The notes: generated by a model from the letters alone, not told the origin. A stretch of DNA of 64,000 bases from Polytrichum commune (GCA_950295325.1 OX485806.1:560001-624000), one strand, 5' to 3'. Positions 1-12,200 are shown, counted from the stretch's first letter. Translations and numbers: made by a program.

Positions 1-805
1 AAAAAATTCCGTATTTTTGACCGTTGAATATTAGTATTCACAATTACCAATGTGAAGTAATTTGCAATATCAAATCGTCAAGTGTTAAAATAAAGAAAAT
101 GCATTTCAAGAATTGCAAGGAGGATTGCGAAATGATTGGGATAGCTCTATATGCATACATAGGGTCTTTGGAATCACATTTTCGTATTCTTTCACATGTT
201 GGAGTTGTTCATGTCACCTCAAACTCCTAAAAACACTTATGAGCAAATCATACCAACATTGTGGGGAGGGGCGGCATACAAAAAAAAGAATGTATACATT
301 TCTCCTGTTTGTATCTCACAACTCTTATGCAATCTCGGTCTCAAAATTGGTATGCATACTAATAAACAAGTTCTTTAAACATCTATACGGTTGGATTTTG
401 GATAAAAGACAAATTCCTCCATTGGGGATTGTATTAAAGCCATGCACATATTTCTTAGGAAAAGTGCATTCCGAAAGGCTTGGGCACTTAGGGGTTAATG
501 GTCTTGGCCCCATCTTAATTTTCACTTAATTGTAAAACCTTTGATACACAAATGAACAATTGGCCATGTTATAGAATGTTATGTCAAATTTCGGAACTTT
601 AAGCCTTTAAGATTAATTGATCTACGGTGCTTGACGCGGCAACAAAGACCGGCTTGCTTTCTTGAAAGAGAAGATCTCGCCAACACACTCCAGGTTGGCC
701 CATCTCGTGACATCTCCTCCCCATCAATCCCCTATACTCTTATAGTTAAACAAAGTTAAACAAGCTCTAACGATTTGAAATTGAGAGTTCCATTTTGGAA
801 CATTT
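1..805. other. Intergenic, no gene recognised
   Basis: AT-rich sequence. The open frames here are short, overlap on both strands and show no family motif or splice-linked continuation. I see no gene. Confidence 0.6.
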
Positions 806-1042
806 GAACCTTATGGCGGGACACTAGTGTCCCATAATGCATTGGTTAAACCTTAAAAGCCCCTGTCGACATCAAAAATGGTCAGTTGAAGGCGATCAAA
901 GCGGCTTGAGATTTTTCTCAACATCTTCTACACGCTTTAATGTTCAAAGTTGGTTTCTATTTTTGATCACTTGCAATCACAAAACCAATCATTAAGGAGC
1001 CTCCGATTTATTTGGGACATTGGTGTCCCACCATAAGGTTCG
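806..1042. repeat. Short inverted-repeat element (hairpin)
   Basis: The left arm (806-836) and the right arm (1008-1042) are inverted copies of about 30 bp built on AACCTTATGG followed by GGGACAC. Each arm also contains its own near-palindrome, gggacactagtgtccc or its diverged form. The roughly 170 bp between the arms shows no coding capacity. This is the shape of a miniature non-autonomous DNA element. I could not define a target-site duplication with confidence. Confidence 0.55.
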
Positions 1043-2310
1043 TTTAGACTTTCAAGGGTTAACTTGTTCAATGTATTTAACGTTGCAAAATGGCTTGCTC
1101 GCTTTCGTGAGAAGAGGAAGGTAGATGGACCTTATTCGAACAATTGACTTAATTGGACACCTAGATATGAGTGGTATGTGGTTATTTGTGGATTTAAGAA
1201 CACACACCCAAAATATATGTATTTGGAAGAGATTGGACTACGTGGTGAAAATATGTGAACCTTTCTAGGTGCCCTAGGGGGGGGGGTAGGGGTGTGTATG
1301 ACCACTTTACGAACATGAGAATCCTCACTTTGATAATTAACATGTTAACATGTAAGCTTCAAAAAATAAGAGGCAAATAGATACAAACATGATTTGGTTT
1401 TGCTAAGCACATAATCATCTCACACTAATCATGTGTTTTTATATCATACGAAAAGTGGGTGCATAGAGATCACACGTCTATCTTACACAAATTTACCCAA
1501 TTCTAAGCAAGCTCTGTCAATTTGGGAATTGAGAGTCCCGTTTTGGAATGATGAGGCCTTTAACCTCTAAAGATCCAAAAGGACTTTTTTCTTGTCCAAG
1601 CAACCACCTCTACTTGTCCATACGAGTGCACACATTCATGTTAACAACCCTCTAAACGGAAACACCTAGATGGCTATAATTTTATACAAACAATCCCAAC
1701 TCTACAAAGATTCCATCTATATGGTTAGACCCACCATTAGAAGTACAAATGTCACTTATTGAATTGTTGGATCGAGAAGATGGCTTTTAAGATGATTTTG
1801 GGAACATTTTGAGCTTGAGCCTCTAGGGGTTGGGTTAACCCCTAAAATTTTGTTCGGTCAATCACTACAGCCTAGCAATTACCAACATACATGTTTACAT
1901 TATAATCTATTGATTTTTAACACACAAACGATTGAAAACTTGTGTGAACAATCCTAACCCTACAAAGCTTTCATTTGTATAGTCAGATCTATCACAAGAG
2001 GTGTCGAGTTTCTCCCGTGAGCTTCTGAATAAGACTTAATTGCATAAAGAGAGACGCACAACTTACCACGACAAGTGCAAGATAGAGTCTACGAAGGTTG
2101 TTTGTTTTAGGCGATTTTGCTTTGGCCTTTAGGGGTTAAGCTAAGGGTTAACTTATTTAGTGTGCTTGACTCTGCAAAAGCAGCCACTTGCTTCCGTGAA
2201 AAGGGGAGATCACCAGCACCCCTGGACCACCTCTCCAATGTCATTGGCTTATGTATACATATGTTACACTAATCCCTGCCAGCACACAGGGAGGAAGGAG
2301 GCTATTAAAC
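1043..2310. other. Intergenic, no gene recognised
   Basis: AT-rich spacer with a G-run near 1276-1286. It holds only short frames without recognisable motifs. Diffuse, old repeat-like words occur, for example the phrase 'aggggtta' several times. No feature can be defined. Confidence 0.5.
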
Positions 2311-3285
2311 TAGATATGGTATTTAGTGTCACCGATTCTATTTGTCTTGCTCAATACTAAGGGCCGCTTCATACTATGGTCGTCCAAGTTGAGGGGTTGT
2401 GGGATTGAATGGCCAAACTTTGTTGAGAGTCCAAAGAAATGGGCTGAAAATACATAGCCAATGAAATATAGGAATTGGAGCCTTCGGCCGGGCATAGTGT
2501 GAAGCCTTCAAAGGCCAAGCCTAGTGGCCAAACCTTTGGCCATGAACTCCCATAGCCCCTCGACTTGGATGGCCATAGTGTGAAGCCTCCAAAGGCCAAG
2601 CCGAAAGTCCAAAGGAAGAAGGAGCATCCCACTTTATTCCTCGCCCGAAACTATCCCTCCAATCTAACGGCCGGATATCTTGTTAGTTTTTTAAAAATTT
2701 ATTAGAAAAAATCGATGACCTTTCGATTGTAGTTTGCGTTTCCATTCCTGTTCGACCCAAACTTCCTTTGAGAGTCCGTCGTCTTGGTCAAAAAGTACTG
2801 ATGTGTAAGCATTTTGAAGAGCGACGGCCTTTGGACTTTGGCCTCTAGTGTGAAGGGTCAAGAGGCCGAATTCTCGGTTCTTGCAATTTGATTGGTGGAA
2901 ATCGACGGCCTCTCGACCTTCGGCCATCGTGTGAAGCAACCCTAATTGTAAACCGCCCATGTAGTGTCACCAACTAACTAAATGTAAACCTAGCATTCTT
3001 TGGCATTCATTGTAGATATTATGTATTTATAATGTTGCAATGACTGTCACTTACTAAGTGATTTTTCCTCCAAGTGTCAATCAACCATGCCATACATTTC
3101 ATAACATACATGCTAGGATGCATGATATACCAAACTTTGTTTTTCAATATTTAACAGGGAGTTCCTCCAAGATTTGATCATCCATGGTAATACTTGTAAA
3201 CACATTCATAAGAAGTGTAATAAAAAAAGTTACCATAGTGACATAAAATACCATATGACACTAAATACAATATGTGGTGTACTTA
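2311..3285. mobile_element. Miniature transposon family A, copy 1, interrupted
   Basis: The left end carries tatttagtgtcac and the right end gacactaaatacaatat, the inverted ends of a family seen at least six times in this window. The internal sequence matches the other copies closely, including a stretch near 'ttgtaaaccgcc' and another near 'cttgtaaacacattcataag'. It has no coding capacity. The copy is split at 2360 by a second element (2361-2942). The family is a non-autonomous inverted-repeat DNA element by structure; its superfamily is not resolved. Confidence 0.7.
2361..2942. mobile_element. Miniature transposon family B, copy 1, nested (PIF/Harbinger-like)
   Basis: The element is 582 bp with imperfect terminal inverted repeats: the left end starts GGGCCGCTTCATACTATGG and the right end reads as GGGTTGCTTCACACGATGG on the other strand. 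It sits inside family A copy 1 and is flanked by TAA at 2358-2360 and again at 2943-2945. The uninterrupted family A copies have a single TAA at this point. A 3-bp TAA duplication is the hallmark of PIF/Harbinger (Tourist-type) elements. The inside is rich in the word 'ggcca' and encodes nothing recognisable. Confidence 0.75.
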
Positions 3286-5529
3286 CTTCACATATTACTA
3301 ATAAGGTAGATGTGTCTGATTCGGTCACTTATTTTATTTGGACACGTATATCTGAGTGGTATGTAGTTCGGTGCAGCTCCAAGACCGAATACCAAAAAAA
3401 CATGTGTTCAAAAGAGATGAAACTTCGCACTCACATATCATAACCATTCCAGAGTCCATAATCAACATAATTTGAGAAACTTATATGACCATTCAACGAG
3501 CACGAGAGCCTCCACTTGGATAATGAACAAGATATTCATACGAGTTCCAAAAATGATGAGGGAAGTGGCTACGGCCTCGGTTCGGATTTGCTAAGTGTGG
3601 TGTACAAAGTAAGTGTGTGTGTTTGTTTCTTTTATCCCAGGAGAAGCAGGCTAATGAAGAAACAAGTAACCATTTAAGACCCATCTACCGCACCTGCTGC
3701 AGGCAGAGATGGATCTGACACAATTATTAGCCATCACCTGCCTTGCCTTCACCACCGCCGGCTCCACCTCCCCTCCAACTCCATCAGCTTACTTACACTC
3801 CACCACTTCCATCATCATCCCCATCATGCCAGTTTCCTGCTCATAAACTTATACACTCCAGCACCAGCACCAGCTTCAGCAACAGCAACAGCAACATCTT
3901 CAAGCTTCCTTCTCTGCTGCTGCTGCTGCTGTTGTTGTTGTTTCTTCTTTTTCTTCTTCACACCTCATCTCTTCACTCCCTCCCTCAGATCCAAGGACTT
4001 CTTTGTAACACTCGCACGAGGTTTGGTGCCAAGGTGTTTGGGGTCTGGATCTTTCGGTACTGCTCCTAGGGGTTGTGAGTTATTAGACTAGAGGGTTTGA
4101 TAACAAGCTGTGAGGGTGGATGAAGTGATCTGGGGTGGTGGGGAATTTGTGATTCCTAGGTGCAGGAGATTGTTGTGGGTGGGTTCGTAATAAAGGGTGG
4201 TTGAAGCTTATATTGTTCAGTTGAAAGCGGTTTCTGTCCTACGAGTCAGGAAGTTAGGTGGTGGAGGTGGAGGAATTTTTTTTGTTTTATAGGTTGTGTC
4301 TATTTTTTTTAATTTACAGTATTGCTTTTTGGAGTGGGTGATGCTACATACATGCATCCATACTTACAGAAGATACTCTACTCAAGGTAAAGTTACTTAC
4401 ACCTGTGCGCACCCACTTCCCCACCTCAACTCATTCGCCGAGTACCGTGCACAGATCTCATTTTTGGTGCCGTTTTGGGCGTTAAAAATCCCAACTTTTG
4501 GGCTGGTTTTTTGGTGCGCAGGAGTGAGTGGGGTGGCAGTGGGGCTTGATCTTCAAGGTAGTGGGGGGAATGCGAGGGCGAGGAATTTGTGGGGTAACTT
4601 CATTTAATCTGGTGTAGGTTTCATGTATTCGGAGGTGCAAGAGGATTTTGTTGTGGGTTTGGTCACTTGAAGCTAGTTTTTCACTGTTATTGTTGTTGTT
4701 GGGAGGTGAGAGCTAGCTACTAGAGGAGAGTTGGGGCTTTTCTTCTTCTCCTCCTTCTGTTTGTTTTGTGATGATGTGAGAGCGGATCCCTTTTTTTATT
4801 TTACCACGGTTGAGTTGTGGTGGTGTAGTTTTCTTGTAGCGTAGAAGTTAAGCAGCATCTTGGTTTCTTGTCGGATTAGAGTTACACAGAAATTTGCATT
4901 GCTCTTGAGGAGTTTTGCCTTCTAGCAGGGTAGGAGTATAGAAAAACAACAAGGATACAAGTTTTCATCATCAAGTTCCACTTGTTGTTTTCCAAGAGAG
5001 CTTTGCAATGATCTCCCTGTGGAGATAGATGCTTTTTTGCTACGTTGGTGGGGTGGGGGTTGAGTTAATGTTGTGGGTAGCAGCCTCGAGAGGTTGCTTA
5101 CAAAAATGTCATCACAAAACCCTCGCAGCTTCATAGCTGCCAGCCATGCCTGAAAAGCTGGGATACTAAGTACCTAACCCCAAACATTGTCAAACCTTGA
5201 CGAATAGACTCGAAACACACAATCTGCTCATCCTTTCTCACGCTCATGGTTCTCCTTTCCAGAACTCACAAAGTTCACCTCCATTATGATCTGGCACCTT
5301 TCTGTACATTAGATTCACTGCACCATCATCATCAGTAGCCAGTATGCACTGCAGTTGCTGCAGGGTGATCGGAGGACGTTGGCGAAGGGCGATGGGCTTA
5401 GAGCTAGAGCAGCATCATCAATTAGTTTCAGCCATGGTATCATCATCATCAACACCCCGCAGGTTGGGTTAAGGTTGGCTAGTTGGGAGTTCAGTTTGGT
5501 TTTGGTTGTTTTTTTGGGGGTTGGTGGCT
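3286..5529 (+). promoter_or_regulatory. Upstream region and probable long leader of the cyclin gene
   Basis: From about 3690 onwards the base composition becomes richer in C/T and G, with short trinucleotide runs (cag/ctg/ttg repeats near 3876-3945) and pyrimidine-rich tracts. This is typical of a transcribed plant 5' leader. No ATG-initiated frame of convincing quality lies here. A leader intron is possible, because several GTAAG/GTAGT and TGCAG words occur, but I cannot place it. The transcription start is not determined. Confidence 0.35.
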
Positions 5530-6951
5530 ATGGCGATTCTCGGGAGAGATACTTCCGAGGGCAACATATCTGCAGAGATTTTTCTGTCCTTGGAGCTGGA
5601 CGGCGAGGATCCAGGCATGTGCGAGAGACCAAGAGTGTTGGCCGTGCTGTCGTCGTTGCTGGATCGGGTGGTAGCTCGCAACGAAAGGGAGGTGGTGGCC
5701 AAGAATGGCCAAAGCCTTCTTGTGGTTCCTGAGAAGATGACAGTGTTCCATGGCTTGCGAGCGCCGAGTATTAGCATCGAGAAATACTTGGAGCGTATCT
5801 TTAAGTACTCCAACTGCAGTCCCTCGTGCTTCGTGGTGGCTTACTCTTACATCGACCGATTCATCCAAAAGCAACCAGGGATCCCCATCACGTCGCTCAA
5901 CGTCCACCGTCTGCTTATCACCACCGTCATGGTGGCCGCCAAGTTCCTGGACGATGCGTAAGTGCACACAAAACAAAACAAACTTTGTGTAGCCTAACCC
6001 TTTCACAAGTGTGGATGTTTGATCGGACGTTTGTGAATGCCAACCTATGGGTGTAAACATCGAAAGCTTCTTCGGAACAGGAGAGCTTCATCCTGTTCAA
6101 AAAAATTGTAGCCAAACCCTTCTCAACATGTTCAGATGCTTGAAAATGCCAGCCTATGAGTGTCATCTTTAAAAGCTGCAGAAGGCTTCATTCTGTCGAA
6201 GAACATTGTAGTCTAACCTTTTAAATTCTCGCAATTGTAAACATCGGAAGGTGCATCTGAAAAAGTTTTACCCAGCCAAAAAATCGTAGCCTGACCTTTC
6301 TTTGAAACTCACGAGCGCTACACTTGCATGCTTTCTGTAGGTTAACCCTTCAATATCAGATCCTTATGAATGCCAACCTGTGAGTGTGGGCATTGAGCTG
6401 CAGAATTGCTTATTCCATCAATAAAATTGTAGCCTAATCCTTCATTGTGTATTTCGCTCTTTGCAACTCGTAAGTGCACAGAGATACACTACCATGCTTT
6501 CTGTAGCTTAACCATCCAACATGTTTGTGAATGTTATACTTCAGATGCTCATGATTCCCAACTTATGAGTGCTAACATTGAAAGTTGCTTCAGAAAAGCT
6601 ATTCAGTATTTTTATTTTATTTATTTATTGCCTAACCTGTTCATTGTGTGTGTTTTCTGTTGCAGGTACTACAATAATGCATACTATGCCAAGGTGGGCG
6701 GTGTGACGACAGCCGAGATGAACAGGTTGGAGATGGAGTTTCTGTTTCGCCTTGACTTTCGCTTACAAGTGACAGTTAACGTGTTTGAAGATTACTGTGC
6801 GCATTTGGAGCGAGAGGTTATGCTAGGGGGAAACTGTCAGGTGGACAGGTCTCTTGCTTTCGGGTGCGGTCTGGATGGAGTCTCAGACGCCCAGCAGACG
6901 GTGCGAAAAGACCAGGTGGTGGATCTCCGGTATAGCTATGGCGGGTTATGA
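5530..6951 (+). CDS. CYCU: U-type (P-type) cyclin
   Basis: This is a PHO80-like plant cyclin that would bind a cyclin-dependent kinase (CDKA in flowering plants) and help tune cell division or growth. There are two coding exons, 5530-5957 and 6666-6951, joined in phase 2 by GC|gtaagt and ttgcag|G, giving 237 residues, the usual family size. The cyclin box starts near residue 85. Family motifs visible are [34 protein letters not shown] and [10 protein letters not shown] in exon 1, and [19 protein letters not shown] plus [11 protein letters not shown] at the start of exon 2. The single intron splits the box at AKFLDD/A-YYNN, a position I recall for plant CYCU genes. The start chosen is the first ATG in frame; codons upstream are non-ATG. 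The C-terminal tail is low in conservation. The subgroup within CYCU is not resolved. Confidence 0.92.
5958..6665 (+). repeat. Degenerate tandem repeats filling the cyclin intron
   Basis: Units of roughly 70-120 bp recur, each starting near gtagcctaaccctt (about 5988, 6109, 6209, 6288, 6338, 6429, 6501) and containing variants of gaatgccaacctatgagtg and cattgaaagctgcttcag. The sequence around the true donor (gcgtaagtgcacac) is repeated near 6466 as ctcgtaagtgcacag. Acceptor-like tttctgtag occurs near 6332 and 6497. The intron appears to have grown by internal duplication. Confidence 0.65.
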
Positions 6952-9900
6952 CATTTAAGCACAATGTTGTGCATCATTGTGGCGATCTACATGACGCTCG
7001 GCACAACATGACTGTAGCATAGGAAAAAGGGCAGGTTTGCTCGATATCCTTTGTAGGAAAGGGTGCAAAGATAACAAAGGTATACATGTGAAGCTTACAA
7101 AAAGAACTGGGAGGTGCAAGTTGCAAGTTGCAAGTTGTGGTGCGACTCATCAGTAGCTGTGAATGTCAAAAAAGTGGAAGGAAGTGGCTTGATTTCATGG
7201 GTGTAATCTCTACAACGGCAAGGAAAAGATTTGTGGCTGCTGTTCTGATGTGATCTGAGTCTACAGTATGCTATATCTATTATTGGAGTTGCAGAAATTT
7301 GATCCCAGATCAAATCAATGTAAGTTATTTCCTAAATCTCAAGTTGACGTTCAATTTATTTCACAGATTCATCTCGTGCAAATTGACAATGGGATTTCTC
7401 ATTGAGTCTGTTGTCATGTCGGTGAGACATCATGTTTCCTGGACTTGCTATTTAAAACTAGATTGGGTTGTTGTGGTTGAAGTGATTGAACTTGATATAT
7501 TCTTTGTTGAGCTTCTACAATTGACATGTTGTATGTGTTGCAGATGCAAACCACATAAGAGAGAGAACATGGAGCATTTTGAGAATTGTGTAAGTGGTCA
7601 AAAAGAACAAAGGCAAAAGTTGAAGCACAATATGTCGAATGCACGGGCCCATGTAGCCACCAATAATGGGCCTTTTGAGTTCATTGAGGTAGAGGTACAA
7701 TGCACGAGAGTCTAAATATCTGGGAACAGGGGCAACTACTACTACTGGTTCGGGACAAAGACTAGTGAAAGGTGTGAATCCATTTTCTGTTGGTTTAAGT
7801 GGAAGTGAGAAAGGAAAGGCGATATCCATAGCACCACCAACCTCCGATGATCAATTATCAGCTGCAAGTTAGATTTTTGTGTCACGTCTGGCATGAGACC
7901 CCATTCCCTGGGTCCGCTTTTTGTGTATTGCAGATGCAAAATGTTGCGAATGCAGAATTTTGTTTATGATTTATTTATTTATTTATTTATATCTGGCAGA
8001 AAATAGAAAAGAAGTAACGCTTCCTTGACACTGTAACGTAGTTTACTGCCGTTACGACATAATGGCGGTGGGGTAGAAGGTTTGTGACTGTCAGCAAGAT
8101 TTGTCATTCTTGGCTGTTCTCTGTGCTATTTTTTTGCACATTGCTGACTGGATGGTCGCGTTTGGGTTTCAGCAAATTACAAACCCTTCATGGACGAGGA
8201 GGTTAATCACCCCTTTCATCCATTTCGGACATAAATGTAGCCATAGGTTTCTCTGACTGTATACGTATATCAGTTCCATTCCTGTCAAGTATGACAGTTT
8301 TCATGAACTAAAGATATTCATCAGCATTCTGTGACTCGAGCTTACTCTTTAAATTTAGAGATTGTGTCTTATTAATTGTACACTGTAATTTGTTCTTTTG
8401 GACATGCCTAGGTTCTTCTCAATAAATGGCCCTGTCACCCTGTAAAGTATGACAAATCACATGAATTTCATCAGCAGGACTTAAAACCAGCTCTTTGAAT
8501 TGAGATATTGTGCCTTATCAATTATTTTTAGGTGTTTGTAAATAAGGATTTTCTTATCAAATTCTTAGTTGATCCGTCACAATGAAAGCCTTCGTGTGCA
8601 GTAAGGGTTCTATTGAAGGGTCATGACTCTCTGGCTCTTCAACCATCACACCGACCTACTGAAAATGGCACGTTTGGTTTCTAACACCCCCAGGCCTTAC
8701 TAGCAAGTCAAATGAATAGTTTATGTTCAAATAAATGCTGACAGAACACGTAGCAGCAGCAGCATCCAGACTGTACATCCCCAATAAATAACAAGTCACC
8801 TCCAACTCTTTATTTTCTATCACTTCACCTCACAGGCATGAAGGACATCAGGCCAGCTATCTCTTCACAATTTTTCAGTATCATCAAAATCATCAACAGT
8901 TGGTGCAAAGAATAGTAGTACGTTTTAAAACCTGCTTTGCAGAATGTGCCCGAGTCAAAAAGCTAATAAACCTCCACACAAATTGCTCACATTGAGAATC
9001 TCCTGAAATCAGTGGAAATGCACGGTTGCCAGTATAGTTCTATCTTACTCTCCTGAAATTGTGGCTGAATAATTACATGGTGCTCAATAAATGCCGTGGG
9101 GTGACTATAAATTTATTAGGGTCGTGGTCATGTACCAACATCATTGCTCCAAGTTCTGCACCACATGCAATTAACCTAAAAGGAAGAACCAACATATTTC
9201 GAAAGTGGACTCCATTTTTGCTTCTTCATGGAAGTGCCAGCCGTGTCCTAATTAAGTAGGCCATGGCCATGGATGGGAGACATGTGGAAGAAGTTCGAGC
9301 ATGTGCATTGGGTGGAGCTCCAAGTGGTGGTGTTGGGGACGCGGCTGTAATCTTTGCCCAGACCTCTAGTACAAGTGGTGAGATTCTACTTTGCAATTAA
9401 GTCATAATTAGTGCTCACGTTCATGTGATTTACTGTACTTGTGATGATGGTTCACTTTCTCATGTGGAATGTGTGAAATGGAATGAGTGAGTATGATTTC
9501 GCTCATCTGTGTCATTTGCTGACCATTTGAAAGTCCAGCCCTAATTATGAGTACTGTACAGAAACATTCATCTACAATCACATCTTCCATGAGTTAATTA
9601 CATTGCACATCTTGTCACTATCCACATTTCTCAGTGAAATATTGTTCTGTTTGTGTCAGATCTGTTTGTTGAGATGCTTGTGGTAAGTACAGTAGTTCTC
9701 TCAGGGTATAAATGTCCATAATTCAAGAGGGAGTGGGTATTGGACAGTCATTCTCAAATTCTTGGGAATAACAGAACTTGTAAACAGATAAATAAAATTT
9801 AGGTTTTGTCTGATGCCAAATTGGCTGCAGATGGGGGCAATTTTTCACACATATTTGTGAGGGCTTAGTTAAGAAAATAAGAAAAAAGAGAGGAAAGAAT

Positions 9901-10230
9901 CAATAGACAAATGTTATATCAGTATACAATTGCTTCATATTGCAAGTTAACAGGCCGCATGGACCCCACCCTGGAACAAAAATCTCGTTCAGTCTCCCTC
10001 TTGAACAGGCATATATACCATCTTTACGAAAAGTTGTGTTTGAAAATTTCTTGCATTTGTTCAGGTCAGGATATCCCCAAAGGCTAGTTCAAAAGCATCA
10101 GAAACACAACAGGCACTCTGAGCTTCACATGATTTTCTTACTGCTTGACTTGTGTTAGGTGCTCCATGAAATCCTGCACATAGATCAAAATGGACAGGAA
10201 GCAACAAGTCGGTCCATAATCTAGGGCGAA
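6952..10230. other. Cyclin 3' region and spacer, no gene recognised
   Basis: The first several hundred bases are probably cyclin 3' untranslated sequence. The rest is AT-rich spacer. An open stretch near 7300-7715 has no family resemblance and no coherent splice context. A 45-codon ATG frame at 9263-9400 is treated under findings. No RNA gene was recognised. Confidence 0.45.
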
Positions 10231-10470
10231 GAGGGCAATTGTCGCATAAGAACATACCTCCCATCCATCCAACATAAAAAATACTTGACGTACCCCCTAT
10301 AGGTTTGTGGCTAATCCACCTCAAATCACTTCAACTAGACTAAGTAGGGGTCTTTGAAACTAATTCCGGTGTCAAATTAACTAAACCAAAGCCACCTCCA
10401 AGTGCATACCATTTCAGGGCTTCTATCTTGGATGAATGAGAGGTATGCTCGTGTGTGACAATTCCCTCTC
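10231..10470. mobile_element. Miniature transposon family C, copy 1
   Basis: The element is about 240 bp with inverted ends. The left end carries gagggcaattgtc then catacctcccatccatccaa. The right end carries the inverse (ttggatgaatgagaggtatg then gacaattccctctc). Related copies lie at 32962-33219 and 40669-40905, with partial ones near 21950-22085 and 35340-35560. There is no coding capacity. Confidence 0.6.
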
Positions 10471-10871
10471 GCCCAATTTAGTGGCATGTGGCTGGCTGTG
10501 ATGAAGGATAATTTCTGCAGTTTTCCAATCTCTGTGGATTTTATGTGCAACAATAGTGAGGTTCTTTCTAACCATGGTGGGCTGAAAAAATCAATATCAT
10601 ACTGCAGAATCACTGGGTTACCTTGAGCCACCAAGAACCAATGCTGAATTTCCTTCGACTGGCATACCTTTGAACACGACGAACAACAATCGTGTAGCCC
10701 ATCTCGAGGTCGGTAACGATGCCGAGGATTTTGTAATGGTGTGTATCTTGGCTATTGTCTCGACCTGTCTGTTGGGAGACCTGGCAGTTGCTGCACAACT
10801 ATCTATACCTAATCCCCAAATCAGTTTTAACCTCTTATAATAATTCCCTCTGCAACGACCACGTACGTATC

Positions 10872-11218
10872 AGAGTTATTCTTTAACTCAACCAAAGTTT
10901 TGGTTGGGAGTTGGTTGTTTTGCATACAAGACTTTTCATGTTTGGTAAATTCTTGGTGCATGCTTGGAATCGGTGTGAGGGTTTGAACAAAGAATATTTT
11001 ATATCGATTCATTGAGGGTCAAAACTCATTTTGGTACGAATTTGACTCATTCATGACAAAACAAAGTTGACCCTCAATAAACCAATATAATATGTTCTTC
11101 GTTCAAACACCCACGCCGACTCCAAGCATGCACCAAAACTTTACCAAACATGAAAAGTATTGTATGCAAATCAACCAACTCCTGACCAAAACTCCGGTTG
11201 AAATTAAAGAGTAACTCT
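10872..11218. repeat. Long foldback: two 151-bp arms around a 44-bp loop
   Basis: The left arm (10872-11022) and right arm (11067-11218) are inverted copies along their whole length. Shared words include gtttggttgggagttggttg versus its inverse, catgcttggaatcgg versus ccgactccaagcatg, and attgagggtcaa versus ttgaccctcaat. Transcription through it would give an almost continuous 150-bp hairpin. It could be a foldback transposon, an inverted duplication of a gene piece, or a young small-RNA locus. No target duplication is certain. Confidence 0.75.
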
Positions 11219-12200
11219 ACTACTTGAACATAAATCGACCATCCATTAATAACCCATACTTTCCGCATTCGATGAGGCATCTCACACCAATGCAAATCGA
11301 TATGCAGGTATCACCTGAAGCAGCGTCTGAATCACCACATGTAAATGTAAGCTTCACAGCTGGGCCAGGCACCGATGCATTCCGGTTGCCTGCTCTTCGA
11401 GGCATCAATGAGGTCTCTTCACGCTTCACAGAGTCCGCATCTAGCTTTGCCCGCCGTCTCACAAATTTAGTGGGTACGAATGTCCCTATCCACATGGCAA
11501 TAATCAAGAAAAGCATCGAAACATGAACACAAAATTTCTTTCAATGCCAGGCATACTAGATTTGAGATGTATCGAAAGAGGTGACGATTGGGTTTGCGCA
11601 TTGTCAGACTCCGGCTCTCCCTATCGTTCACCCAACTTTTGTCAACGCTTAAGCTGGCTGCTACACTAAATAGGCCTCTTTCTGTGGGTGGAAAATTAGT
11701 GTGGAAATAATGAGCTTGGGCCACTCTGATTCTCTAGGTGGAGTGAAAATAACGTGGCAGATCTTCCTCTTAATCTCTCGAGACTTTTGAGCAACACCTG
11801 ACACAAAAGTATATAGCTGCTTTACATAAAAAATAGCACAAAAATAAATAACCACCCACATAAAATCTAAAGGATTTCAATTACTATGACCCGTGCTAAT
11901 TTTCTTGTGATATGGTTCTGACGCAAGATGGCTTGCATGGGTAAAGAGGCAACCTATTCATGGAGGCAACCTTATTGCACATATTAGTGTAGTTAACTCG
12001 GTCTCATTTACATGGAACCGAGTCACCGATGTTGCATTGAACATTGTGCAGATGAGAGTGTAATCCGAGACATAAGACAAACGATTATCGAGCCGATCAC
12101 GGGTGCTTTGCCAAGGACGCCGGTGAGGGAGCAGGAGAGAAATTTCCACCCGACATTCCCGCCCTCCTCAAATGGCATTTCCGATCTACCCGGTGCAAAC
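11219..12200. other. Spacer with an ambiguous open stretch
   Basis: About 300 bases (11220-11526) directly after the foldback are open on both strands and have a less AT-rich, coding-like look, but I recognise no family in either reading. The remainder up to 12200 holds only short frames. It may be a captured or relic gene piece; no gene is called. Confidence 0.35.

Noticed and set aside
3743-4069. Pro/Ser/Leu-rich plus-strand open frame upstream of the cyclin
   Set aside because: It starts with a non-ATG codon and its Leu and Ser runs come from ctg/ttc simple repeats in the presumed leader.
7299-7715. 138-codon plus-strand open frame after the cyclin
   Set aside because: No family resemblance, no ATG at its start; probably cyclin 3' untranslated or spacer DNA.
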